In this document: positions 9,491 to 19,200 of the stretch, one piece after another | Position numbering within the stretch: the stretch's first letter is position 1 | Layout of the letters: each line of letters begins with the position of its first letter | Made by a program: the position numbers and the translations under genes | The notes under the pieces: generated by a model | Told to the model about the DNA's origin: nothing | Databases searched by the model: none | The model's input: the letters and a program-made list of their open reading frames with translations, nothing else | Assembly (NCBI RefSeq): GCF_001577835.2 | Contig: NC_029532.1 | Coordinates: 1 to 64,000, forward strand | Source of the DNA: Coturnix japonica | Taxonomy: Eukaryota; Chordata; Aves; Galliformes; Phasianidae | DNA length: 64,000 bases | Reading direction: 5' to 3'

Positions 9491-9662
9491 GGACAGTTGG
9501 GAGGCCCCACACAAGCACACAGCCAACATAGAGACCACCTGCAGCCCCATAGAATCCGCTACGAGAGTCCCATAGTAAGCCCCATAGAGCCCCACAGTGC
9601 CCGATAGAAGCCACGTGCCCCATAGAAGCCCCATAAGCCCCACAGTGCCCCATAAAGTCCCC
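9491..9662. repeat. GCCCCATAGA-type low-complexity repeat
   Basis: Irregular repeats of GCCCCATAGA and GCCCCACAGTG. The same vocabulary recurs at 10843-10880 and in the PRF1 intron. Confidence 0.65.
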
Positions 9663-9669
9663 AGTGTCC

Positions 9670-10650
9670 GGAACGTCGCGGGCGCCATTTTCATACTGAG
9701 GAATTTAGCGTCACTTCCGGCAAGGTGGATTGTGAGGATATAACGCGGCATAACGCGCATACCGAGCATTCTGCGGAGGTCGCCATTTTGATCATGGCAG
9801 GCGTTCGCTTGCCGGTATTGGTGCATTGTGATATAACGCGGGGCTAAGCGAGGCTCTGTGAGATCGCCATTTGTAAATGCGCAGTAGAGTCGGTTCCGGT
9901 ATGGTGCTTGTGGGATATAACGTGGCCATAACGAGGCATCTGGAGGTCGCCATTTTGATCATGCGCGTTGTGTGGGCTTCCTGGTATTGGTGCTATTGTG
10001 GAGATATAACGGCATAACGAGCATCTGAGGTCGGCCATTTGATATGCGCAGTAGCGTCGTTCGGTTATGGTGCATTGGTGGATGATTTAACGCGACAACG
10101 AGGATTGGAGGTCGCCATTTGTGATCATGGCAACGTAGTGTGGCTTCGTAATTGTGCATTGTGGGATATAAGCGTGCATAACGGGCATCTGGAGGTCGCC
10201 TTTTTTGATCATGCGCAAGTAGCGTCGTTCCGGTATGGGTGCATTGTGGATATAACGCCGGCATAAACGAGGCATCTGTGAGGTCGCCATTTGATCGATG
10301 CGCAGTTTAGCGTCGCTTACAGTATGGTGCATGGGGACTATAACGCGGAATAAGGAGGCATCTGGAGGTCGCCATTTTGATCATGCGCAGTAGCGTCGCT
10401 TCCGGTATGGTGCATTGTGGGATATAACGAGGCATCTGGAGGTCGCCATTTTGATCATGCGCAACGCGTCACTTCCGGCATGTTGCATTGTGGGATATAA
10501 CGGGGCACGTAGCGGTCGCCATTTTGATCATGCGCAGTCGCGTCACTTTTGGCATGGTGCATTGTGGGATATAATGCCTCATTTGGTGGGCGCCATTTTG
10601 TTCGCGAGCAATGGCGTCGCTTCCGGCGGAGGGGATTGTGGGATATCTCT
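9670..10650 (+). repeat. 84-bp tandem array of promoter motifs (about 12 units)
   Basis: Units start near 9679, 9780, 9869, 9949, 10034, 10113, 10195, 10287, 10370, 10441, 10516 and 10588. In order each unit carries CGCCATTTTG (YY1-type), ATGCGCAGTAGCG (NRF1-like half site), GCTTCCGG (ETS-type), TGCATTGTGGGA (reverse complement matches the ZNF143 core CCCANAATGCA), then GATATAACGCGGCATAACG. Units at 10370-10650 are best kept and shorter (71-75 bp); those to the left have many small insertions. The last unit merges into a CpG-rich promoter-like sequence. The motif assignments come from known consensus sequences; binding is inferred. Confidence 0.85.
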
Positions 10651-10729
10651 GAGACCGCCTTCTTATTTCCGGTTCCGGCTGTGGGGGGTGCAGCTCGGTT
10701 TCCGGCTGTCCGTTTCCGGTGTTTTTGCC
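10588..10729 (+). promoter_or_regulatory. CpG promoter-like segment at end of array
   Basis: The last array unit keeps CGCCATTTTG, a GCTTCCGG box and GATTGTGGGA. It continues as non-repeated CpG-rich sequence with four more TTCCGG words up to a good start context (TTTTTGCCATGG). It looks like the ancestral promoter from which the array could have been amplified. Confidence 0.5.
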
Positions 10730-10840
10730 ATGGTGCTGCGGGGGGTTCGGGGGTCCCGGTTGGAACCGGAACCGGCTGCTTATTTACAACGGGAGTCACA
10801 AGGAGATGGGGAGGAGCCAGAGGGACCCGGCGCTCCATAG
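10730..10840 (+). CDS. Small open frame under the promoter array
   Basis: The ATG sits in an ideal context (GCCATGG) and is followed by 36 codons beginning MVLRGVRGSRLEPEPAAYLQ, then a stop. Arginine-rich at the start and acidic at the end, it resembles no family I know. The AACGGGAGTCACAAG stretch has no clear donor, so it may be a short translated leader of a noncoding RNA, or chance. Confidence 0.3.
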   Translation: MVLRGVRGSRLEPEPAAYLQRESQGDGEEPEGPGAP

Positions 10841-10984
10841 AGACTCACTGAGCCCCATAGAGCCCCACAGTGAGGCTATAAGGGTACGCAGCTTCATTTT
10901 GGGGCCAAATCCAGGTATTTTGGGGCCAAATCCGGGTTTTTTTTGGGGGGTGACAATAGGGTGCTGTTGGGGGTGATGTTAGGA

Positions 10985-11210
10985 GATATGCGCCAGTTTT
11001 AGGTCGCCAGTGCGCACGCGCCAGTTTTAGGACGCCAGTACGCATGCGCCAGTTTTAGGTCGCCAGTGCGCATGCGCCAGTTTTAGGTCGCCAGTACGCA
11101 TGCGCCAGTTTTAGCACAGTAGTGCGCATGCGCCAGTTTTATATCGCCAGTACGCACGCGCCAGTTTTAGGACGCCAGTACGCATGCGCCAGTTCTGGCG
11201 CATGCGTATT
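10985..11210. repeat. 28-bp array of NRF1-type palindromes
   Basis: Eight to nine units of GCATGCGCCAGTTTTAGG plus TCGCCAGTAC (28 bp). Each unit carries a TGCGCATGCGCC core, the NRF1 consensus, or a one-base variant (GCGCACGCGC). The array ends in a perfect palindrome at 11179-11208. Confidence 0.9.
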
Positions 11211-11690
11211 GTTGTTGCGTATCTTTCTCATGCGCATTGATGTGCGGAGTATGGCGCATGCGTACTACTGTTCTGGACTTGGTGCGGTTGCGGGCACTCT
11301 TTTTTTCTCATCGCTGTCCTGGCACATTCGCACTGATGTGCATTAATTGGCGCATGCGCGGTGCCGTTCCCGACCTGGTGCTTTCATATTTCAGATCGGA
11401 ACATGCGAATGGCGTAATGTCGTTCCGGAACCTGCGCATGCGCATTGCTGTCCGCGATCTGGCTCACGTACCGTCTTTCCGGGCCCGGCACATCAACGCG
11501 CGTGCGCTTTTTCCCGAGCGACGTTACGCATGCGCTCTTTGTTGCGTGGCTTTGCGCATGCGCTTCTCTCTGCATAGCAATGCGCATGCGTCAGTCTCGC
11601 TTCTCGGCTGCGTTTCTCCGTTTGGCCGCTCGGTGGCAGCAGCGTCTGCGGAACGAACCGCTCCGGGTGCGGGACCGCCCGTTCTGTGCA
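11211..11690. promoter_or_regulatory. CpG-rich region with dispersed NRF1-type sites
   Basis: About ten more GCGCATGCG words occur at irregular spacing, for example 11352-11362, 11434-11446, 11535-11545, 11554-11566 and 11580-11592. They are mixed with CTTTTTC and GTTCCGG words. It could be a decayed continuation of the 28-bp array or a large CpG promoter. I find no gene that it clearly serves; PRF1 lies 1.1 kb downstream. Confidence 0.5.
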
Positions 11691-12330
11691 TAAAGAAATC
11701 ATCATCGCATCGATGTTGTCACGCCTTTTTTTTTCTTTTTCATCTGAGATGATGAACAAAGCTGGTATCGATTGGACAGATTCATGCAGTGAAGCCAAGG
11801 ATGGTTTGGAATGATTGGAATGATGTAATTTGAATGAATGAAATTTGGAATGAGCAACACAAAACAGCTGAGCAACTTACACCAAAGAGCAGTAACAGCT
11901 TCCACATCTGGCCTCACCGCGCTGGGTTCTGTCCAGTTCACCCAAGACTTGCAAATATCCTCTGGATCCGTTTGGTTATCAAGCGATTTGTCATCAGTTC
12001 TTTCATTTGCAACTGTTGCCGGCCCCCAACTTTGTCACTCATGTCCTCAGAATCTCCAGTGCCCCTGTTGTCCCCAGGGTCCCCATTATCCCCATGTCCT
12101 CCACTATCCCCAATGCTTCCAGTGTCTCTATCGTCCCCACTGCATACAGTGTCCCTATTGTCCCCCTCCAAAAATGCACTTTGCACCAGCCCCGTTGTCA
12201 CCCCCCATGCTGTGACCCACATCCTGTATCACCATGGCTAGGAGGTGATGTGTATGTCACTCCCCCTCAGGGTGACTCATAGCTGCTGGGAACCTCACAT
12301 ATAATTTTTTTTAGAGGGGACAGGAAGTAT
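11691..12330. other. Spacer upstream of PRF1 with CCCC-rich minisatellite
   Basis: Ordinary sequence to about 12040, then a C-rich irregular repeat (CCCCAGTGTCCC/CCCCATTATCCC words, 12050-12190). No gene was seen. Confidence 0.5.
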
Positions 12331-12418
12331 CACCCCCAACTTGTGGAGCGGAGACATGTGAAGGGAGTAGGAGGTGTTGGAACACGCCCCACAGCTGGAG
12401 ACACAGCGGAGAGGACAG
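12331..12418 (+). other. PRF1: Probable noncoding first exon of PRF1
   Basis: A plus-strand donor at 12418/12419 (GAGGACAG then GTGAGT) is followed 380 bases later by an acceptor (CCCCTGCAG, 12797) just 9 bases before the PRF1 ATG. Mammalian PRF1 has the same layout, a noncoding first exon with the start codon just inside exon 2. The exon start is a guess. Confidence 0.5.
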
Positions 12419-12419
12419 G

Positions 12420-12770
12420 TGAGTGCCAGCATCCCCATGTTCCTATGTCCCCTTGTCCCCATATACTTATGTTCCTGTGTCCCTATATCCCCCTGTCCCC
12501 ATGTCCCCATGTCCCCATGTCCCTATATCCCTATATCCTCTTGTCCCATGTCCCTGTGTCCCCACATCTCCACGTGCCCATTTGCCTACAACCCTTTGTC
12601 ACTATGTCCCTACGTCCCCGTGTTCCTGTGTACCCATGTCCACATCTCCATGTCAGTGTCCCTATGTTCCCATCTCCCTATCTCCATATTCCCACGTCCC
12701 TGTGTTCCCATATCCCTGTATCCTCACCTCCTCCACCTCCCCCACTCTCTCCATGCCCACACCCCCATGA
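12420..12770 (+). repeat. CCCCATGTCCC minisatellite in PRF1 5' intron
   Basis: Some 40 short units of the type CCCATGTCCC, TCCCTATAT and GTCCCTGTGT, 6-12 bp each. Its open frames (PHVPMSPCP-like) are artefacts of the repeat. Confidence 0.85.
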
Positions 12771-12806
12771 CCTCACTGCATTTTCATTCCCCTGCAGCTG
12801 ATCACC

Positions 12807-15800
12807 ATGAAGACCACCCCCCACTGTCTTGCCTTCTCCACCCTCCTCCTCTTCAACCATCTCCCCACCATCTTCCCCCATTGCCACCGTGCCGTTGGCA
12901 AATCCTGCCACGTTCCCCCCGTCCCTGGCACCGACATTCTGGGTTCAGGTCTGGATGTCACCACCATGTCCCTCACTGAGGGCCAAGTGTTGGCCATCAC
13001 CAAACCCCGCAGCAGGCACTGCACTGTCTGCGTGGACCGTCTCCATAAAGGACGGTCCCTTCTCCTCTACAATGGCATCAGCAAGTGGCGAGCAGGGAGT
13101 AAGTGCCAGCAGAGGTCCTTGCTGGCCACTGGCAGCCAGTCCATGAGGGATCTGGTGGCTCAGACAGAGAAGATAGCACAAAATTGGAAAGTGGGGCTGG
13201 GGGCAGCCCTCAGCCCGGGGGTGGGGGTCACCCTGGCCATGGCTGGGTCCCACTCACGGGTGGCAGAGTTCGGGATGCAGAAGGAGCAGGAGGACCACTA
13301 CTCATTCTCCAGCACTGAGATGCGCTGCGTGCATTACTGGTAGGTATCCAGCTCCCTGATCCCTTCTCCTTGCTTCTCTATCTCCTCTCCTCCTCCATCT
13401 TCCCTAGCACTCCCATTTCTCATCCAGTTCTCCTCCTTCTCCTCTCTCTTCACCATGTCCTCCCCATGCTCCTTGTCTTCCATTTCTCCTCCATTTCTCT
13501 CCCCCTTGTCCTTCTTTCTCCTCCATCTCTCTTCTTTCTCCTTTCCTCCATCTCCTCATCCTCCATGTCTTCCTCCTTCTCCATCACCTCCACCATTGTT
13601 CCCTCTCCTCCATCTTCCCCTAGTCTTTCTTGTTCTCTGTCTTTTCCCCTTCTCCATCATCACCCTCATCATTTCCCTCTCTTCCCCCTCCTCCATGTTC
13701 TCCATCTCTCCTCCTTCTCTATCTCTGTCCCTCTACCTCCACCTCACAGACCCCCACACACCCCTCCAACACCCCCACAGCACCCCAAATTCCCCTAAAA
13801 AATCCCACATTCCACACAATCATCTCAGACCCCTCCAGCACCCCAAGACCCCCTCTTCCAATTCTTCCAATCACCCCATAGACTCTTGTCATCATCACAT
13901 ACGCAGCCCATACCCCCCCACTGATACTTTATAGACACCCCACAGACACACAGCCCCCCTCAAATCACCCTGGTAGCCTCCCCAGAGACTCTCAGACTGC
14001 CCCATAGACACTCCAGGGATATCCCAGAGAATCCTATAGAACTCCCCCACAGACCCCTTCAATTACCCCATCTACAGAGTGTCTTACATTTCATCATCAC
14101 CATCCACTTTGCTTCACTGCACTGACACCCAAGAAGTGGCTGATTTTTGCGGTGCAGGAATGACCTCCATAGACACTCCATAGATCCCAGTCACCCCACA
14201 CATGGCTCAAACACCCCATAGGCTCTTCGTAGACCCTCCTCCAGCACCCCATAGTCACTCCACAGGCTCCATAAAATCCCCCATAGACCCCTCCAGTCAC
14301 CCCACGGCTTTCCTCCAACACCCCATAGACCCCTCAATCACCCCCATAGACACTATAGAGGCCACAGACCTTACCAATTACCCCATAGACACTTCAATTA
14401 CCCCATAACTTCCCTGTAAATCCCCTCTAACCCCAAAGGCTCTGGAGAGCCCCAACGACTTTCTCTCTCTTCCCCCCCCCAACAGGATCTCAGCTTCACA
14501 CAAACCCAGACCATCACCCCACTTCCTCCGTGCTGTTCGATCCCTCCCACCCCACTTCACCCCCACCACTGCCCCAGATTATGCTGACCTTTTGGCTGCG
14601 TATGGCACCCACTACATCCACTCAGCCCAGCTGGGTGGCCTCCTCCGCTCCATCACCGCCATCCGTTTGTGCCGCGCTGCCATGATGGGCGCCGGCACCC
14701 AAGAAGTGGCCGATTGTTTGCGTGCAGAAATGACTGCCAACATGAAGTCAGTCAAGCTCAGTGCCATGTCCAGCGCGTGTCGCAAAGCCAGATCCAACAA
14801 TAGTGCCCACAGTGCCTTCAATCAGCTCTTCAATGAACGGATGGTGGAGGTGGAAGGTGGTGAGCAACACGGCGACCTCCTCTACGGTGCACCGGAGAAC
14901 TATGCCACGTGGTTGAGCTCCCTGCAACGCCTGCCTGGGTTGGTCGCCTCCAGCGTCAGGCCCCTGCACACCTTGCTGCCCCGCCAGGATCCGCGCCAGG
15001 CAGCACTGAAGGCGGCCATTGGTCACTACATCGCATGGCGAGCACTGAGGGCAAACTGCAGCCAGCAGTGTGCTGGTCGTGGTACGATCGGGTTGTGTCA
15101 GTGCGGGTGTGCAGCTAACAATGTGGTCAATGCCGACTGCTGCTCCAAACACCGCGGGATGGCACATGTGACAGTGACAGTGTTGGAGGGCAGCGGGTGG
15201 CACGGTGACACTTTCACTGCAACTGATGCATATGTGCTGTTGTACTTCAATGGTCACCGTGTACAGACAGCAACAGTGTGGAACAACAATAAGCCCAAGT
15301 GGGGCGCACAGTTTGATTTGGGGTGGGTGATACTACACCCGCACCAAAAGATGAAGGTGGAGGTGTGGGATCAGGATAACGGGTGGGATGACGACCGCTT
15401 AGGAGTGTGCGAATTACCGGTGCAGGCCACAGGCAGACAGCAACACAATGTTGTGTGTTTTCCGGGAGGTGGTCACCTGAAGTTCAGCTACAGTGCAATG
15501 TGTGGGCCAAGTCTGGGGGGTTCTCAATGTTCAGAGTACATTCCACAGCCCCCAAAAAGTCAGGGGGGGCTCTATAGGTTGTCACAGTGGCCACCGAAGT
15601 CTGGAGTTGGTGGTCCTGTGGCATGGCCACAGCCTAAGGAGGGAGAGGAGGAGGATGATGAAGAGAGTGAGGGGGAGAATTTTTGGGAGGCATCGGGGGT
15701 TTCTGAGGACAATTGGAAAATGGTTGAGGATGAGGACCACCAAAATCCATTACCAGGACTCCAAAATCCATCATTCAACCCTTGGAATCTATCAGTGGGT

Positions 15801-15866
15801 CTCAAGAAGGATCCAGATCCACAGATTCCATTTCCACACTATGGGGCAGCTCCTCCATCCCCATAA
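12807..15866 (+). CDS. PRF1: Perforin-1
   Basis: Pore-forming protein of cytotoxic lymphocyte granules that inserts into target membranes when calcium is present. Two coding exons, 12807-13339 and 14486-15866, join in frame (637 residues). Residues 1-26 look like a signal peptide. The MACPF domain includes KVGL, VAGSHS, DHYSFSS and the signature around AAYGTHYIHSAQLGG (about 215-229). A cysteine-rich EGF-like part follows (NCSQQCAG to ADCCSKH, about 367-400), then a C2 domain (403-513) with the expected acidic calcium-binding residues in FTATDAY and VWDQDNGWDDDRLG. The order and the single coding intron agree with PRF1 of other vertebrates. Beyond the usual end (CSEYIPQ, about 531) there is an extra tail of about 100 residues with an acidic run (EGEEEDDEESEGE). 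The start was chosen for the signal peptide and the acceptor 9 bases upstream. It reads whole. Confidence 0.93.
13370..13740 (+). repeat. Pyrimidine-rich minisatellite in PRF1 intron
   Basis: Almost pure C/T (CTCCTCCATCTC words) over 370 bases, able in principle to form triplex DNA. It lies just after the first coding exon. Confidence 0.85.
13975..14420 (+). repeat. CCCCATAGACAC-type repeat in PRF1 intron
   Basis: Irregular units around ACCCCATAGACACTTC. It surrounds the exon-like fossil at 14080-14165. Confidence 0.7.
14080..14165 (+). pseudogene. Fossil copy of part of the PRF1 MACPF exon
   Basis: Inside the PRF1 intron, CACCCAAGAAGTGGC and the bases after it match exon bases 14697-14738, and the likeness extends upstream (ATCACC and ATCC words, matching 14651-14690). 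It is a short broken copy embedded in CCCCATAGA repeats. This suggests an old partial duplication, or gene-conversion debris from a second perforin copy. Confidence 0.65.
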
Positions 15867-16020
15867 CATCCACCCTTCATCTTGATGGTGGAGTCACACA
15901 TGGAGGCCTTTGGTCCTCCTGCCCCAGCTCCTGCCCCGCAAGTTCTGGTGTCCCCCCCCTCCATTATAGTGTGATCCATTGGACTTATACATTTCCCTCA
16001 TCTCCACAGCTACAGGCAGG

Positions 16021-16026
16021 ATTAAA
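16021..16026 (+). terminator. PRF1: PRF1 polyadenylation signal (ATTAAA)
   Basis: ATTAAA lies 155 bases after the PRF1 stop and is followed by a T-rich stretch. It is the only good candidate before the convergent gene's end at 16239. Confidence 0.5.
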
Positions 16027-16238
16027 TGCTTTTTGCTGCAGCATTATCCCCTCTGACTTGGTCTGGTTTCTTGGGGTATGTTATGGGTCTCCATGGGGCA
16101 CTATAGGGCTCCTCTCCAGCAGGTCATCCCCTAACATATACTGATGTGTGTAGTTCTTCGTGCCAGTTCTGCAGACATTTCTATTTGTGCAACAACACAA
16201 ACAGTGGGGTCCAGATACTACAGAGATACTGGCATAGC

Positions 16239-19200
16239 CTAATGTCTTTTATTTCCTTGGCGGGATCCCTGAGATCTTCTAAGGTGTTTCTTGCTCCTAG
16301 GAGAGGCCCGGAGGGACCCAGAGACATCCTCTTTACTCAAATACACCTCTGCGGGAACCTGCACTAGCTCAGGTACTGCTGCTTCCTGGAAAGGAGGCTC
16401 TAGGAACAGACATACAGCAGCATTAGGTATGAGGACAAAGGGGATGTGGGAAGATGGAGGGGATATGAGTGAGCAGAGATCAGACACTAAAGCTGGGGGT
16501 ACATGCAAACAAGGCACAGAGGGTGACAGAAGCTACAGCTTGATACCAGTGGCAAGGAAGTGCTTGGGAGCAAAGGGCAGGAGGGCCAGATTAAGAACGT
16601 GGCACAGGGCACAGCAGAGACTGGGAACACAAGGGACATGTGTCACCAGGAACACAGCAAGACAAGAAGACAGGGTTCAAGACAAAGCTGCTGATGGACA
16701 AAAAAAGCCACAGAAGAACCACCGGAATGAAGCAATGTATAGGCTGCTCTTGGGAGTTCCCAAGGCCACCCATGGTCTAGATCTGCCTTCCAGACTTCAC
16801 CCAGAACCTCACAACCCTAAGGACTCCCCTTGATCCTTCTGCATGCTGTGGTGCTTCACAAGGCCCTCATTGTAATCACAAGGTGCCCCTTTAATCCCAC
16901 CAGACCATTGGGGCCACTGTGTGCCCCCAGGAAGCCATTGCCCTGACCATGATCTTCCAGCCCCCTGAGACCCTAGGGTATATCCCAGATATAAGAGTGC
17001 TCCTCCACAGTCCCTTTCATTACCCTGTACTTCCCTAAACTTAAAATCCCTCATAAACCCTCAGCCAGGGGGATCCCACCTGTGTTGGGATTCCCAGAAG
17101 TCTCTCCTTCTTCCTCGGGGAGAGTGGTAGGCACCTCTCCCTCTGGGCCATGCTCAGGACTATCCACATAAACCAGGGTCAAATCAAGGCAAACCTGGGC
17201 ACAGGGACAGAAGACAGGCATCAGAATCAGGGCAGACCTCACCTCCATTGCCCATTTACTTTCAACAGCGTTGCGCTCACCTGAGGTGTAAGGACATAGG
17301 CATAAAGCTTGGCGTGCCGAAGGACAGTTCCAAAGAGGTGAGCTGCGATGCAGGCAACCTGGGTCAGCCCAAATACAGCCACACTGACTGGAGGATGCTG
17401 CAGCGATGGCACCGTGGCAGCAGCAGGCAAGAGAAAGTCAGTGGCTGGGAAGCATGTAGTGGGTGTGGGAGAGAAGGGGAGGGTGTCAGGAGTCTGAGGG
17501 TGTAGAGCACAAGGAACATGCAGGTTCTGGTGAGGCTGCAGAAGTGCGCAAGAGTGTGCTGCGTCAATCAAGTACAAGGCAAAAGTTTATAGAACACGAA
17601 GGCACCAACAGGAATGCCAGGAATGCTGGGGACATAAGTAAGCATGTGGAAAGTATGCAAAGAGCACAGGAAACCCTACAAGTGCATGGGGAGGATGTGA
17701 AGACCATGCAGGCTTCGGTAAGCATAGATGGAGTGTGCCAGTATCAATAACTTAATAACTTCATGAGACATATTTAGGTTGCTGTGAGGATGCTGGGGAG
17801 TGCATAGGGAGCACATTGGTACCACTGAGCATGCAGGGGTGAAAGGAGCACCTGGGGGCCAGTAAGTGTATGAGGGGTGAAGACTCACGTGCACAGCATG
17901 GCGCAGCAGCAGCTCACTGACATAGGCATAACACTCCTCCACATCAGGCAGGGGTGTCTCTGGGGTTGGGGCAGTCAGTGGTGAGACCTTTGCAGTTCTG
18001 TGTCCTCTGCCACCCCCTCCTGGCCCTGCACTCACGGGCACACATGGAGATAGCACGACGCACAATGGCCAACAGGGCCGAGAGTGGCCCTGGGGACAGC
18101 CCTAACTCCTGGCCCAGTTCCACAGCTGCCTCATAGGCATCCAGAAGGACAGGGGGACCCGGCAGGACTTCAGCCAGTACACTGGAAGAACAAGCATACC
18201 ATTAGAGGGCCCGACAGGGACACCAGGGGGAACATGTACATGAAAGGGACAACCTGGGACAACACAGCAGGGAAACCAAAAGGGATCAGAACATCGTTCA
18301 GAGATGCAGTGTGGACACTTTCAGGGAGAGGAACAGAGATACACTGAAACACTAAGAGGTAGGATACAGTGGTAACAGCCTATGGGGAAAACATGGACAC
18401 TCAGAGGGCTGCAAGGGAGAACAACACCGGTGAGAGATACAGGAGCATCTTAGGAAGCGACATATTCACTGCATTCTAAGTTGTCGTGAATGAGACACTG
18501 GGACTGACAGAGAACCAGCATACCACATGGATGACAGGAAGACTACAGGAATGTAACAGTGAATGGAGTTAACCAAGTGACATCCCTGGCTATCCTGAGG
18601 TGAAGTACCAGGGTTGTCTTAGTGGTCTCAGGCCTATTTATTTATTTTTTTTAGGGATTCCCAAAGGCATTCTTCAGGTGTCTCCAGGGTGCCCTGTTCT
18701 TGTTTTGGTGGCTGAGCCCCCAGGTGTTTTTTCTCCTGGTTATCTCAAGTGACTCAGGGTAGCCCAGGGTGCTCTAGAGCGTCCTAAGTGTCCAAGATCC
18801 CTACAGACAACCCTGTCCCCTCACTTACTCACGTCGATCCTGCAGGGTTGGGGCTGCCTGAAGTCGCTCCATGGCCACTACATCCAGGTCTGTCCTGCAG
18901 AGACAGAGCTAAACTAGGGAACGGCAGTAGGGAGAGGACACGGGACATGGGGACAGATAAAGACAGTGGAATCTGAGGGAGAAGGAAGACAGCTGGGAAT
19001 GTGGGCACCCAGATATGCAGATCCTGAGAAGAATAAGGGACAGAAAGGAGGAAGGGACAACTGTGGACAGCTGAGGAGACCTGAGCATGGCTGGGGACAA
19101 GAGGGTAAAGCAGAACCACGGTGGTTATTTCAGAATAGGGCCATACTCACCACTGACAGATCCCGGTTTCACAGCTGTCAGGCTAGGACAAAAGGAGCAG

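Noticed and set aside
9154-9826. Proline/histidine-rich minus-strand frames
   Set aside because: They arise from the G-rich minisatellite and the 84-bp array.
12343-12979. Proline-rich frames of 115-201 codons before PRF1
   Set aside because: They are translations of the CCCATGTCCC minisatellite and run out of frame into the perforin exon.
13370-13934. Serine/proline-rich frames in the PRF1 intron
   Set aside because: Pyrimidine-rich repeat; the PRF1 exons on both sides splice in frame without it.
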